Below, one piece after another: positions 53,680-63,980 of a stretch of DNA of 64,000 bases. The notes beneath the pieces are model-generated. The model did not search any database and was not told where the DNA came from. It saw nothing but the letters and a program-made list of their open reading frames with translations. The translations under genes were made by a program, and so were the position numbers. Each line of letters starts with the position of its first letter. The first letter of the stretch is position 1. This stretch comes from Branchipolynoe longqiensis (lineage: Eukaryota > Annelida > Polychaeta > Phyllodocida > Polynoidae): positions 152,494,407-152,558,406 of the forward strand of contig CM059186.1 of the NCBI GenBank assembly GCA_030323885.1. Direction: 5' to 3'.

Positions 53680-53887
53680 TGTATACAGGGTGTGATATAT
53701 GCGTAATAGACGTACAGGTGTATGGTTAATATATGTTAACGAGATGCAGGGGTTGAGACAAAGAGATATGCAAATGAGATGACGTCATCGAAAGTTTAGC
53801 CGGCGGGTCAAGCGTGCCCTAGGCCGTGAATAAACCATTCAGTATCCAGAAGTCAAAGTGTTCAGACGTTGTACTTTCACACAGGGA
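53680..53887 (+). mobile_element. Candidate solo LTR, 208 bp, with ACTAG duplication
   Basis: It begins TGTATACAGGG and ends ACACAGGGA, with ACTAG exactly on both sides (53675-53679, 53888-53892). Inside are ATGCAAAT (octamer), TGACGTCA (CRE) and a polyadenylation-like GAATAAACC near 53829, in the promoter-then-polyA order expected of an LTR. The 3' terminus is not the usual CA, which lowers confidence. Confidence 0.5.
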
Positions 53888-54375
53888 ACTAGCTTAGGGT
53901 TGTCAGGTTGTACGCAGATGGAATGAAATGCTATTGGAATCAAATGCGATGAAAATAAAATGCTATGAAACATCTTATATTTTAATATAAAATATATATG
54001 AAGAGTTCAGTTGCAAAACCATGTAAACGCCAATCCAAAAATCTAGTTTAAATAAAAGAATGTGACATGAAAATAATTTTAATTCTCACTAATTCCACTT
54101 TTCATATGATCATATGGGTATTGAGCAATGAACAACAAAAATAGGAATATAAAACAAATTTTTTGTGGGTTTGATTCTAATGTTTATCTCCATTTTTGGA
54201 TTGGTGTTTACGTGGTTTTGAGCCTGAACTCTTCATATGTATATTTAAGTTGGTATGTAGCTGCATACCTGCGTATATATAGAAGCTGGAGCCCTGTTAT
54301 ATATACAATATATATATGCCTGTATGCATGCATGCATGCATGTGTGTGTATATTTTCGTGTGTGCGTATGTGTAT

Positions 54376-54955
54376 AGACCCCTTTCAATGTTTATAAACA
54401 TTGTGCATGCGCGCAGCTTGGCTGCAGAATGAAGGCACACTGCCATTGAGTTTGCCGGTACACGCAGTGCAAAAAGTCTATTTTATTCAAAATTAATAGA
54501 AATGCAGATCCCTAACCATATAAATTTAATATAATCTGTTCATTGAATATGTTTACTATGTGTGTTCCAAGCGGTTTGATTCTAGGTGGTATGCTTTTAG
54601 AGATATTTCACTTTTTCTGAATGAAGATTGCTCACGGCCATTGACAATGCCTTGAGTTTGCCTGTACACGCAGTGCAAAACGTCTATTTTATTCAAAATT
54701 AATAGAAATACAGAACCCAAACCTTATAAATTTAATATAATCTGTTCATTGAATATGTTTTCTATATGTGTTCCAATTGGTTTGTGTCTAGGTGCTGTGG
54801 TTTTATAAGGTTAGGGTTCTGCATTTCTATTACTTTAGAATAAAATAGACGTTTTGCACTGCACATACAGGCAAACTCAATAGCAGTGTGCCTTCGTTCT
54901 GCAGCCAAGCTGTGCGCGCATACACACTGTTTATAAACATTGAAGAGGGTCTATA
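54376..54955. mobile_element. TIR element with GACCC ends
   Basis: TAGACCCCTTTCAATGTTTA at the left and its inverse at the right (AACATTGAAGAGGGTCTATA), with TTTATAAACA and CAGCTTGGCTGCAGAA also inverted. TA (or TATA) flanks both ends. The interior repeats a module (GCAAAACGTCTATTTTATTC, AATATAATCTGTTCATTG) twice, related to the inner part of the CCGGTGTGG family. Confidence 0.85.
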
Positions 54956-54959
54956 GGGC

Positions 54960-55654
54960 CAGGCGGAGGTTGGCGGGGAGCTACCGTATTGTCCCGACTA
55001 TTAGCCCCCACCCCCTCCACACACACCCCTCCCTGTGTAAATAACCAGTCACTCTCTAAAAAAAAGCAATAAATACATCCCTCAAATAATACCTATGCCA
55101 ATGACAATTTATGGAGCCATCCAATGTTTTCAACATGTTCACTGTCTTACAAAGCATACGATCGGGAAATGAACGGGGTGTCAGTCAAGTACGACTTTTA
55201 TCATTTAATAAAATGTTGAGATTTAAAACATTCATATTTTTGTTGTTATGTTATGTTAGTAAGATGTTTATGTGTCCCACTTTGGGGGCAGGAGGAAGTC
55301 TGGAAAAGTAATACACTTTGTACGACCGTGAAAATATTGAAAACTTTGGATGGCCCCTTATGAACAACAACTTAACATTTCCTTCAAATGTTGGTCTAAT
55401 CGCATGTCCCTCTAGCGGCAACTATTTTGATCAATAGGGTGCATCCCACTACCTCAGCGCATGGCGGAGGACAAATCGGACAAGGCGGAAGATGGGTTGA
55501 GTTTGGTGGGGAGATGGTGCCCATCGCCACTATCTACCTGTGCATCCTAGTAGGAAAGTGTTTTGATAGGAGGGAGGGGGATATCCACCGTATCGACAGA
55601 ATGTTTAATGTGGGTTTCGAAGGAAGCTAAGCCCTATTTCTCCAACTGCTGTGG
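54960..55654. other. Unassigned spacer
   Basis: TACCGTATTGTCCCGACTAT near 54983 looks like a DNA-transposon end, but no partner was found. Confidence 0.35.
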
Positions 55655-55975
55655 AATGTACCCCTAGGTACACAACTGTAAGTATTTAAGTAGCAATTTC
55701 ACTCAAATGTACACCTACATAACTGAACATTAGGTAATAATTTCACCAAGTGTACATTTTAGTGCACAAATGTAAGTATTGTCACCCAAATGTAAGAATG
55801 TCACCCAAATGTGAACTTTGGAACATAAATGTGAACATTTGGGTAATAATTTCACTCAAATGTACACCTTTTAAAGTTGTAGCATTTGGATAAGAATTTC
55901 ACCCAAATGTAAAACTTAGAACATAAATGTGAACATTTGGGTAATAATTTCACCCACATTTACACCTTGCTACAC
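55655..55975. repeat. Degenerate tandem array (ATTTCACCCAAATGT words)
   Basis: TAATTTCACCCAAATGTA, AACATAAATGTGAACATTTG and ACACCT words repeat about 6-7 times with variable spacing. Confidence 0.85.
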
Positions 55976-56170
55976 AGCCATGAGTGTGCACTGTCATTAA
56001 TAAGAAATAAACATTTTCATTTTTCGTTGGTTATAACCAAAACAAATTTAAAGAAATGTGGGTCACGAGTCTGCATCCATTGTATGTATATAATAGTTAT
56101 TTATGGATGTATGAAGTGACTTGAACATTGATCAAGTAATTGGAGATTTAATAATGGTAACATTTCCGGT

Positions 56171-56385
56171 TATATCAGGACGGGTACTGACTTATTTCAG
56201 TAGACCCTCATGGTGGCTTTATGGTGATGTCGAACTGTAATACTGTACTGCCGGCACCACTGGGATGATATCTCACTCAGTCACATTATCCTAAAACTGA
56301 GCCAAGCATAGTCTTTGTTCTATCCTAGTAATGCAGAGCACCAAGCAGGGTAGCAGTAGCTATCAATGTTGTCAGATTTGGTCTC
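56171..56385 (-). mobile_element. Old SINE-A, inverted
   Basis: TATATCAGGACGGGTACTGA, TCACTCAGTCACATTATCC and CCTAGTAATGCAGAGCACC. Confidence 0.75.
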
Positions 56386-56429
56386 ATTACGTGGAGATAT
56401 ATGTTTACCGTGACCCGCTGCGCAGGAAG

Positions 56430-56766
56430 GTTGGTTGGTTGGTTGTTGGAGTTTTACGTCCTGGCAACATCTAAGGTCATATCAGGACGGGTACCGACTT
56501 GTGAAAGTGCACACTCATGGCGACTTTATAGTGCTGCCCCACTGGGAATTCAGGCTGCTGGCACCATGACTTGATATCCCACTCAGTCACATTATCCTGA
56601 CACTGAACTAACCAGTCCTTGCCATATCCTATTAATGCTGATCGCCAGGACAGGAAGCGACAAGTATCAGTTTTATAAGTCATTGGTTTTACTCGACCGG
56701 GAACCAAACTCCCGATCTCCTCCTACACGCGAGGCTCATGCTGTACCGAATCAGCCACCGCGCCCG
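56430..56766 (-). mobile_element. SINE-A, inverted, full length
   Basis: (TTGG)n tail complement, GTCCTGGCAACATCTAAGG, CTTTATAGTGCTGCCCCACT, ATCCCACTCAGTCACATTAT, and the head complement ending CCGAATCAGCCACCGCGCCC. Confidence 0.92.
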
Positions 56767-57906
56767 ATGCAATGACTTGTCAGATATAGGATGTAGATAT
56801 GGGATCGCCCTACCCACATGTCATCCCTTAGTGATAAGGATGGATACCTTTACAATAGCAGCTGTCACTCAGGGGTGTAGACATTGACTGTGTATAGTAG
56901 AATCCACCAGTCAGTTGATATCAGGGTAATTACACGGGGAATTGTGGGTAGAAAAATATGTCTCTTAAATTATTTGCCTTATCTTCTTTCCCATAGAGTA
57001 TATTGAGAGAAACTAGGTTATACTGCAGTGTTGTGTGTATGTTTATACGTGCCCAGGCGCATGTATGTATATACATATTGGTGGTGCCTGAGAGGGATGT
57101 AAATAGACATAGTGGTGCTGGCAGGTCTAGGTGTGAGTGCACATCTGCTGGGATAGGGATCACCACACTATCAGACGTGTAATATATAATGACATTATGG
57201 GAATATAAATACGGACACTTCGTCTCAACAACAAAAATGCATTGACTGTGTAGCACTAGTTCCATTAACTGCCACTGCGGCGCCATGTCTGTGTGGGACA
57301 AAATGACCAGTTCCCCTAATTTCATTGCGTTATCAAACCACGTGACCCTTGTTCACATGGCTAGTTTGGATGCTACACTTTAGCCATCATCGCTATGATA
57401 ACTAGTCCATTCTTTTGGCAGTTGTCTACAAAAATATCCCTGCCGTATTCTTGTTTTAACACCAATTTACTTGTCTTTTTTCTTTAACCCCCCCCCCCCC
57501 GTCCACAAACACACACACACAACAACAACAAAACACAAAAATGGCCTTCACAAACCGCAGATAGCACTTAGCCATTCAATAGTAATGCTGACAGTAACCT
57601 TTTAGATGACATCTGTACTCCAGAAGGACCGGGGAATTGGTGTTGTTGACGTTATTGTTATAATAAAGCAGCATAAATTATATTCCATTACGATATTATA
57701 GTGTAAACTACGCGTCATTAGCATAGTTCATGTGATATTGTGATATTGCATTCCTGGTAGTACAGATGTGTGTTACAAAGCCTCTACTTGTACTCATATG
57801 GAGGTCCAGCTTCGACAGCGAATCGTGAAAACAAATTCAATGGCAAAGAATAAATGGAATCTGATTACACTAAATATGTAAGTTAATGTGAACGTGTGAA
57901 TTTGCC
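56767..57906. other. Unassigned spacer
   Basis: A C run at about 57488-57500 and a short (AC)n/(AAC)n tract follow no family. The 131-codon minus frame at 56930-57325 has no domain I recognise. Confidence 0.4.
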
Positions 57907-57909
57907 TAA

Positions 57910-59292
57910 AGGGGCTGTCACATTAGGGTTTTTTGCGGGAGCGTATGGCGGCGTAGGCACGTTACGTCATATACGTTGGCATACGCCGTATACGCTACTC
58001 ATACGCTATGCATACGCTACTCATACACTACTCATACGCCGCCAGGTGACGGCTTATGTGAAGCGTTTGAGGCATACGCCGCCATACGCTTTCATAAATC
58101 TGTCCGTCCAAATTTGTTTGTGCATGCTAAAAAAATCTCGACCTATGAGGGCGTATGGCCCATACGCTGCTCATACGCTACTCATACGCCAGCATACGCT
58201 CCTCATACGCCGGTGTATGCTCCTCGTACGCTAGGGATACGCCGGCATAGGTTTTTCATACGCTCAACTTGTGTCACCGGCGTATCTCTAGCATATCTCT
58301 AGCGTATGTAGCGTACGCATAACCTACGAGTTACGTATGGGAGCGTACTCCTAGCCTATGCACAGCGTATGCACAGCGTATTCAAAGCGTATGCCATAGG
58401 TCTCGACATCGAGCTGAGACGGGTCAATCCGACAGGTACCGGAATGTATTTTTTGTATTTAGGACGGTCGAAACATGTGCTCCAACCACTATCAAAAGCA
58501 ACTACCTGTTAGGAAGCAGTCTCCATATGAAATATGAAGAAATGGGACGGTGCAAACATGTACAGACACACCCACTACACACACATGTACCTAGATTTTA
58601 TCCTACATATCGACCTTAGTTTTTTATTATTATTATTATTATTATTATATAATACCATATTGGGGGGTTTGTGACCTAGGGGTCACTGGCTGCAGAACTG
58701 CAGCATTAATAAAAATGGCGGACCTGTTAGGAAGCAGTCTCCATGAGAAATATGAAGAAATGGGACGGTGCAAACATGTAGGACGGTGCAAACATTAAAC
58801 CTGCATGTGCATGCTTCCTACATGTTTGCACCAACCCATTTCTTCATATATCATATATGGAGACTGCTTCCTAACAGGTAGTTGCTTTTGATAGTGGTTG
58901 GAGCACATGTTTGGACCGTCCTACTCTGGATGTCACACAAATATTGTACACTAATACTTAAGATATGATACGCTTTGCATATGCTAAGCATAGGTTCCGC
59001 TTAGGTTACGCATACGCTACTCATACGCTCATCCGCTATGCATACACTACGTATACGCTACGCATACGCTACGCATACGCTCCACATGCCAATCAAAGCC
59101 GTCAAAACATCTCACAGTACGCTCACATACGCTCCTGGTACGCTCCTCATACGTTCCTCGTACGCTCCTCATAGGTCCCCCATATGCTCAAACCCACCCG
59201 AAAGTTCACCAAAGGTCATCATAGTCCACACCCGCATGACTTACGTAGGTTTTCAATACGCTCCCGCCATATGCCGTAATGTGACACTGCCT
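57910..59292. mobile_element. Word-array TIR element E4 (TACGC words)
   Basis: The left AGGGGCTGTCACATTAGGG and the right (inverted) AGGCAGTGTCACATTACGGC ends share GTCACATTA, and GCGGGAGCGTAT follows each. TAA flanks both ends (57907-57909, 59293-59295). The interior is dominated by CATACGCTACTCATACGC-type words, inverted across the element. An unrelated inverted repeat occupies 58461-58922; without it the element is about 920 bp. Confidence 0.9.
58461..58922. mobile_element. Inverted-repeat insertion inside E4
   Basis: AGGACGGTC...AACATGTGCTCC, ACCACTATCAAAAGCAACTA and AGGAAGCAGTCTCCATAT at 58461-58535 recur inverted at 58850-58922. A partial third copy of the arm lies at 58727-58790. Contains an (ATT)n run at 58620-58648. 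Confidence 0.85.
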
Positions 59293-59519
59293 TAAGAATT
59301 CAGTGAGTGTATTTTCATGTTCTTTAATGAAATTTTGACGTGTGAGTCTCCATTCAAACGCACCTTCAACATGGACACCTACACACACGCACATGATCTA
59401 AGACATTACTTGAAAACTATTTAATAATTAATTACATCAGTGTATATTCATACATAAGTAACCATATAGAGTTAAGTGGCACACACCTAGATCATGTTTG
59501 GCGAGAAGATTATCAAATA

Positions 59520-59655
59520 TAGATATTAATTTATTATATATGCTATATATATTTACATATATTATATATCATTTATATATTATAGATATCGTCATATTAT
59601 ATAGATCATATTATATATATCACATTACATAATCACATTACATATATCATATTGT
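59520..59655. repeat. AT-rich ATATAT/CATATTATATA tract
   Basis: Degenerate ATTATATA words. Confidence 0.75.
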
Positions 59656-59866
59656 CCATGTTGCCGGAAACATGCATAATTCACTAACCCTGACTACGGG
59701 CTTGATATGAGTAGCACCATAGATACCGTTCGTAGCGCGTGTCGCTATGTACAAAGTTAACTTCCGGTAGTAGATTCAAAGGCTTGTCCAGTCCTTACCT
59801 GGCCACCGTCATCGACGGATCAATTGAGCAAGAAACGAAATTGTTGCTGTGTTGTGATCAACAGTC

Positions 59867-60580
59867 ATGCCTAAGACAAGTAAGGTGAAGAGTGTAGTGG
59901 GGCGATATTCACAAGCATTGCTGGATTCAATGGATCGTTCCGAGGAGTCGAGTGCAGAAAATACCAGTTGTAAAGTCGTCGGTCGTACAGTGTCATCATC
60001 CCGTCTTGGTATGGCCGATCTGGAGTCGTCCTCGCCAGTGCCGTCTACTTCAAGGCGCAAGAGTGTTACTTTGGAGGATCTTGCTTTGCTATTGGATACC
60101 AAGTTGGCAGAGGCGCAGGCGCCATTATTATCCCGGTTGCACAGTTTGGAGTGCGCGATCAATGGCGGCGAGATGCGTATCGACCAGTTATCGAGCGAGC
60201 CGGATGTTATGTTTGATGACGTCACAGCAGCCGAGGAGGCAACCGTTATGGCCACAACAAGAGATTCGCCTGTTCGCGCGAGTCAATCATCCAAACACAG
60301 GACCGCTCTACACACGACAAAAGGTACTGTACATGTTGAATCTACTAATAACGCTCGTAAAAGAAGAGCAGATGATGAACAATTTAGTGACAGTGATGAC
60401 GGGAGTGATGATTCGGTGATGATGCATGAGTTGATTCGGTTGACAAGGAAACGGGCAAAACATTCTAAAACTCTTAAACTGCTTCCACATAAATATGTAA
60501 TCAGAAACGAAAAGAAAGGGAAGGTGGGGAAGGCGAATCTACATGGTTCGAATATATATCAGCTATTAGACGTATGGTGA
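59867..60580 (+). CDS. gag-like protein, N-terminal part (DIRS-like element)
   Basis: A 237-codon frame from the first ATG after the likely leader. Residues about 20-64 are Ser-rich. Residues about 66-98 form a Leu/Ala-rich stretch likely to be helical or coiled (LEDLALLLDTKLAEAQAPLL). Residues 163-167 (ARKRR) and 192-203 (LTRKRAKHSK) are basic, with an acidic run between, a pattern suited to nuclear localisation. The true coding path leaves this frame near 60493-60540: the following WFEYISAIRRMVRRG segment is in the next frame, so the last 15-20 residues here are probably spurious. Assigned as gag from position and the downstream zinc-knuckle segment, not from direct homology. Confidence 0.65.
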   Translation: MPKTSKVKSVVGRYSQALLDSMDRSEESSAENTSCKVVGRTVSSSRLGMADLESSSPVPSTSRRKSVTLEDLALLLDTKLAEAQAPLLSRLHSLECAINGGEMRIDQLSSEPDVMFDDVTAAEEATVMATTRDSPVRASQSSKHRTALHTTKGTVHVESTNNARKRRADDEQFSDSDDGSDDSVMMHELIRLTRKRAKHSKTLKLLPHKYVIRNEKKGKVGKANLHGSNIYQLLDVW

Positions 60581-60846
60581 GGCGTGGTGATGTGCCAGCA
60601 GGTTGGCATGAACATATTGAGAACCACATTGACTCTATCCTCGAGATGGCCCAAAACTATGCTTGGCACACCTGTCTCACGTATAGTGAAAAAGTATTTA
60701 ACATGATAGCGGACAAGCGGCTTCCTAATGGTTGGGAAGATGAAGGCAAGATTGTCGAGATACGACGTGATTTTTGTGGGTTGGGGAAGCGAATAGAGTT
60801 ACAACAGCAGAAGCCACTGACGTCAACGGCATACTCAGATTTTTAA
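60493..60846 (+). pseudogene. gag-like protein, middle part, frameshifted
   Basis: Open in a different frame from 60493, just after a stop at 60490-60492. It reads ...ESTWFEYISAIRRMVRRG (about 60535-60588) and continues for about 80 residues as a helix-rich capsid-like stretch (AQNYAWHTCLTYSEKVFNMI) to a TAA at 60844-60846. The frame change relative to the N-terminal part lies in an A/G-rich run (60505-60535), a typical place for small indels. A programmed shift is possible, but the in-frame TAA that follows makes decay more likely. Confidence 0.6.
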
Positions 60847-61068
60847 AAAGGTGTGGACGCATGCCCCTGCGTCATTTGGAATAAGGGGGGCACATGTGGG
60901 TTCGAAGGTGATCATGGGGAAGGTACCAGTCGTTTTATCCATATCTGTGCATATTGTGCATACAAACTGCGTAGGAAGCACGCACATAAGGAGACTGAGT
61001 GCCGATCAAAGCAACGTGCATCTGACACTGGTGGTGAGGGATATACTAACCGTACATCGAGTTTTTAG
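60847..61068 (+). pseudogene. gag-like protein, C-terminal zinc-knuckle part
   Basis: Same frame as the middle part, directly after the TAA stop. It contains ACPCVIWNKGGTCGFE followed by HICAYC and HAHKETEC, a Cys/His-rich arrangement resembling the nucleic-acid-binding region near the end of DIRS-type gag proteins. There is no ATG at its start, so it can only be reached by read-through of the stop or from an intact relative. The frame ends at TAG 61066-61068, overlapping the opening of the RT frame by 19 nt next to a run of five T. Confidence 0.65.
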
Positions 61069-63980
61069 TTCGCAGTGGGCGTGGCGCTGCAGTTACGTTG
61101 GAGGGAGTGCGTATACCATTGGTCGGAGAAGACGGGTTCCATCACAAGTCTCCAGATGTCGCCTCCATACAGCCTTCACCAAGTCACCCGGTCGGCGAGT
61201 GCCGAAATCAGGTCGGTCCAGTTGTTTCATCGGTGTCATGTCGGCCTGTAATGTTACTGTTGTCGCCCCTCCTACCTGGTTCCACCCTTACGTCTGACCC
61301 TTCCCTTGATAATACTTCCGTTCCCTTTGTTGATGTAGATAATCATAGTGTTTTGGGGGCCCTTCCCCCCCCCTTTCCAAAATTTGACAGTGATTTTTCC
61401 AGAAATTCGGCGAAGAGGTGTCATACGCCATCTAGCGATTACGGTCGGTACTTTAGGTTCCATAAAAAGCCGGGGAGGGGCGCCACATGTCAAATTGATT
61501 GCTTTGCTGGTTGGTGCTATAGCCAAGATCGTGTGTTTAAGCATAATTCTGTCAGTCATGCGTCCTTTAAATGGTTTAATCGGGGGCAGAGGTCTCTGCC
61601 TGTGGGCCCTGGGGTGAACTTAATAGGTGGGGGGCGAACTTCAGTTGATACAGGTACGGTGGCACAACGGACACCACCGGTGTTGGATTTGCCTCCGACC
61701 GGGTTCGAACCACCCCATTGCCATGACAACGCTGAAGCATCTATCTGCATTTCCCGCTGCTCGGGTGACCCCGCTACAGTGTCTGATACATTGATTGCTA
61801 GGCTGTTGCCTATGGACAGATTGCATCCGGCCCACATTGCTGGTTCTGATAACTCTTGTGGCGCAGATAACCTCTTGCATGATGCTGACAGTTGCATTAC
61901 TGTGTCTTCTAATATTAGCCCTGCCGCTAATATATGTTATGTTTCTTCTGACAACCCTTGTCTGTTTTCTGGTAGTAGCCAACTTACTTCTGATGTTGCT
62001 GTTAATACTTTAAACCTTGATTCTGTTGTTACGGACTCGGATAAGGGTTGTACTTCTATTAGGTATTCGGATTGCACCAATCCACTCTATACTGTCACTA
62101 ACATTGAAGATGGCGATTCTGAGATCGCCATGGCCTCCATGATGGAGGACAATGACTGTTTAGATACTAATATGGTTGGACAACCTGGTATAGTCTACCC
62201 AAATAAGTTGTTGAGTTCTTCGATTAGCCAAGTTGACCCAGTTGAAATTGTGGTTGATGTTCCATGTTCGTTGGAGTGGGGAGACAAAAACATGGAGATT
62301 GATTTATATAATAGTGATGATGTAGATAATTTTAATGCTGCAGATTCTCGTTGTGCTGATAAGAAGGATTTCTGTGATACCTCACCCTTCCAATATAGAT
62401 TGCACGTGTTACAGGTTTGGCCAACTTTAGACAATGCTGTTGCTGTTCTCAGTAACGAAAATGATAATAGTATCTTTCAGTCGTATGCATATATATATAC
62501 AAAGGTCAGGGCTACTGGTCTCCCAAATTATTTGTCGGCAAAATTGCCTGTTCCGTCTGGCTTAAAAATTGACAGATGGAAGAAATTGCTGGTTGACTAT
62601 AGTGATGTAGATCTTATTCCTTTTTTTGAATTTGGTTGGCCAGCTAATTTTACTGGCAGGGCTATCCCAACTCCAACCCAGGTTAATCATGCCCGCTCTG
62701 AGGAAGACATTTTTTGGATTAACAAATATGTTAGGACTGAACTTTCCCATGCTGCACTGCTTGGTCCATTCGATGACCCCCCCTTTTGTCCATGGGTGCA
62801 GATCAGCCCCATTATGACCCGCCCCAAGAAGAATACTGATGAACGTAGGATTATAGTCGATCTTAGTTTCCCGAAGGGGCGGAGTGTTAATTCGGGGATT
62901 AACAGGGGTTTTTATCAGGGAAAACCATACAAATATAATTTACCTACAATCATGTCTTTGGCTAAGCAGGTGACTAAATTGGGGGATAACTGTTACATGT
63001 GGTCGATTGACCTTGCTAGGGCGTACAGGCAATTAAGGACCTGCCCCTTAAGTGTGCCCTTATTTGGTATTAAAGTTAATAATAAGTTTTATTTTGACAT
63101 TTCACCACCGTTTGGCTGTAGGACATCCAGCATGGCCTGTGCACGCACTACAGCTGCAGTAGTACACTTGATGAATAAAATGGGGTTCTTTACATTATGT
63201 TTTTTAGACGATTTTGTGGGAGTAGAGGAGTCATTAGAGAAGGCACATCAAGCATATTCTTACATTCTTAAATTGACAAACGTTTTAGGTTTGAAGCTGT
63301 CTGTTAAAAAGTGTGTCCCTCCTACACACAAATTAGTTTGGCTGGGGTATGAGATACTTACGGACAGCATGCTTATCCGTATTCCTGATGAGAAATTATT
63401 GGATATTTTGTTAGAATGCCATGAATGGATAGTAGGTTGTTTGGTGACTAGGAAGAATGTCCAGAGGTTGGTAGGGCGTTTGCAATTTATTTCTAAGTGT
63501 GTGACGCCCGCCCGGATTTTTATTAATAGGATTTTGGATTTTCTTAGGAGTACCCCATTTTTTGGAAAAGTTTTGGTCACACAAAATTTGGTTAGGGATA
63601 TAGCCTGGTTCCTACGGTTCGCAGAAGGTCATAATAAGCTTGTCCTGTTGCAGCATCTTCCTAGCCAAAAGTGGGTAATCGAGTGCAATTCGTCCTTGTA
63701 TGGTGGGAGAGCATTCAGTCCAACACACTTTTATTGCAGTTCTTACACCCCCTTATTTCTAAAAAATGGTTTCCATATTGCTCAGCTCGAGGCAATCAAC
63801 TTAGTTGTGGCCTTAAAGAACTTGTCGCCCCCTAACCCTCATTTGTATCAAATTATCATTAACACAGATAATGCTGCATCCCAACAGGTTGTAAAAATAT
63901 ACGGATTTTCGGTTAAGAGTTATATATTGGCAGAGAGCATTATTAGTCTTGGGCGACGGAGTGGGGACGATGTTATATAA
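61050..63980 (+). CDS. Reverse transcriptase / RNase H polyprotein of a DIRS-like element
   Basis: The frame is open from 61050, after a stop at 61047-61049, and has no ATG until about residue 52 counted from the TTG at 61098, so it may be made as a fusion with gag or start internally. The first ~500 residues are Ser/Asp-rich with no recognised domain. RT motifs by residue from 61098: RRIIVDLSFPKGRSVN near 581, the motif A aspartate in WSIDLARAYRQL near 632, SPPFGCRTSSMACART near 668, the catalytic FLDDF near 700, KNVQRLVGRLQF near 785. RNase H covers about 858-930: WVIECNSSLYGGRAF, QLEAINLVVALK and INTDNAAS. The usual first RNase H aspartate position appears to be Asn, so RNase H is probably inactive. 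The frame stops shortly after the RNase H core, earlier than complete DIRS proteins, which continue into a methyltransferase-like domain. There is no other stop in 970 codons, so the insertion is fairly young. Confidence 0.85.
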   Translation, partial: PYIEFLVRSGRGAAVTLEGVRIPLVGEDGFHHKSPDVASIQPSPSHPVGECRNQVGPVVSSVSCRPVMLLLSPLLPGSTLTSDPSLDNTSVPFVDVDNHSVLGALPPPFPKFDSDFSRNSAKRCHTPSSDYGRYFRFHKKPGRGATCQIDCFAGWCYSQDRVFKHNSVSHASFKWFNRGQRSLPVGPGVNLIGGGRTSVDTGTVAQRTPPVLDLPPTGFEPPHCHDNAEASICISRCSGDPATVSDTLIARLLPMDRLHPAHIAGSDNSCGADNLLHDADSCITVSSNISPAANICYVSSDNPCLFSGSSQLTSDVAVNTLNLDSVVTDSDKGCTSIRYSDCTNPLYTVTNIEDGDSEIAMASMMEDNDCLDTNMVGQPGIVYPNKLLSSSISQVDPVEIVVDVPCSLEWGDKNMEIDLYNSDDVDNFNAADSRCADKKDFCDTSPFQYRLHVLQVWPTLDNAVAVLSNENDNSIFQSYAYIYTKVRATGLPNYLSAKLPVPSGLKIDRWKKLLVDYSDVDLIPFFEFGWPANFTGRAIPTPTQVNHARSEEDIFWINKYVRTELSHAALLGPFDDPPFCPWVQISPIMTRPKKNTDERRIIVDLSFPKGRSVNSGINRGFYQGKPYKYNLPTIMSLAKQVTKLGDNCYMWSIDLARAYRQLRTCPLSVPLFGIKVNNKFYFDISPPFGCRTSSMACARTTAAVVHLMNKMGFFTLCFLDDFVGVEESLEKAHQAYSYILKLTNVLGLKLSVKKCVPPTHKLVWLGYEILTDSMLIRIPDEKLLDILLECHEWIVGCLVTRKNVQRLVGRLQFISKCVTPARIFINRILDFLRSTPFFGKVLVTQNLVRDIAWFLRFAEGHNKLVLLQHLPSQKWVIECNSSLYGGRAFSPTHFYCSSYTPLFLKNGFHIAQLEAINLVVALKNLSPPNPHLYQIIINTDNAASQQVVKIYGFSVKSYILAESIISLGRRSGDDVI

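Noticed and set aside
59867..63980. Endogenous retrovirus
   Set aside because: No long terminal repeats, no protease or DDE integrase motifs and no envelope. The RT features match the DIRS order.
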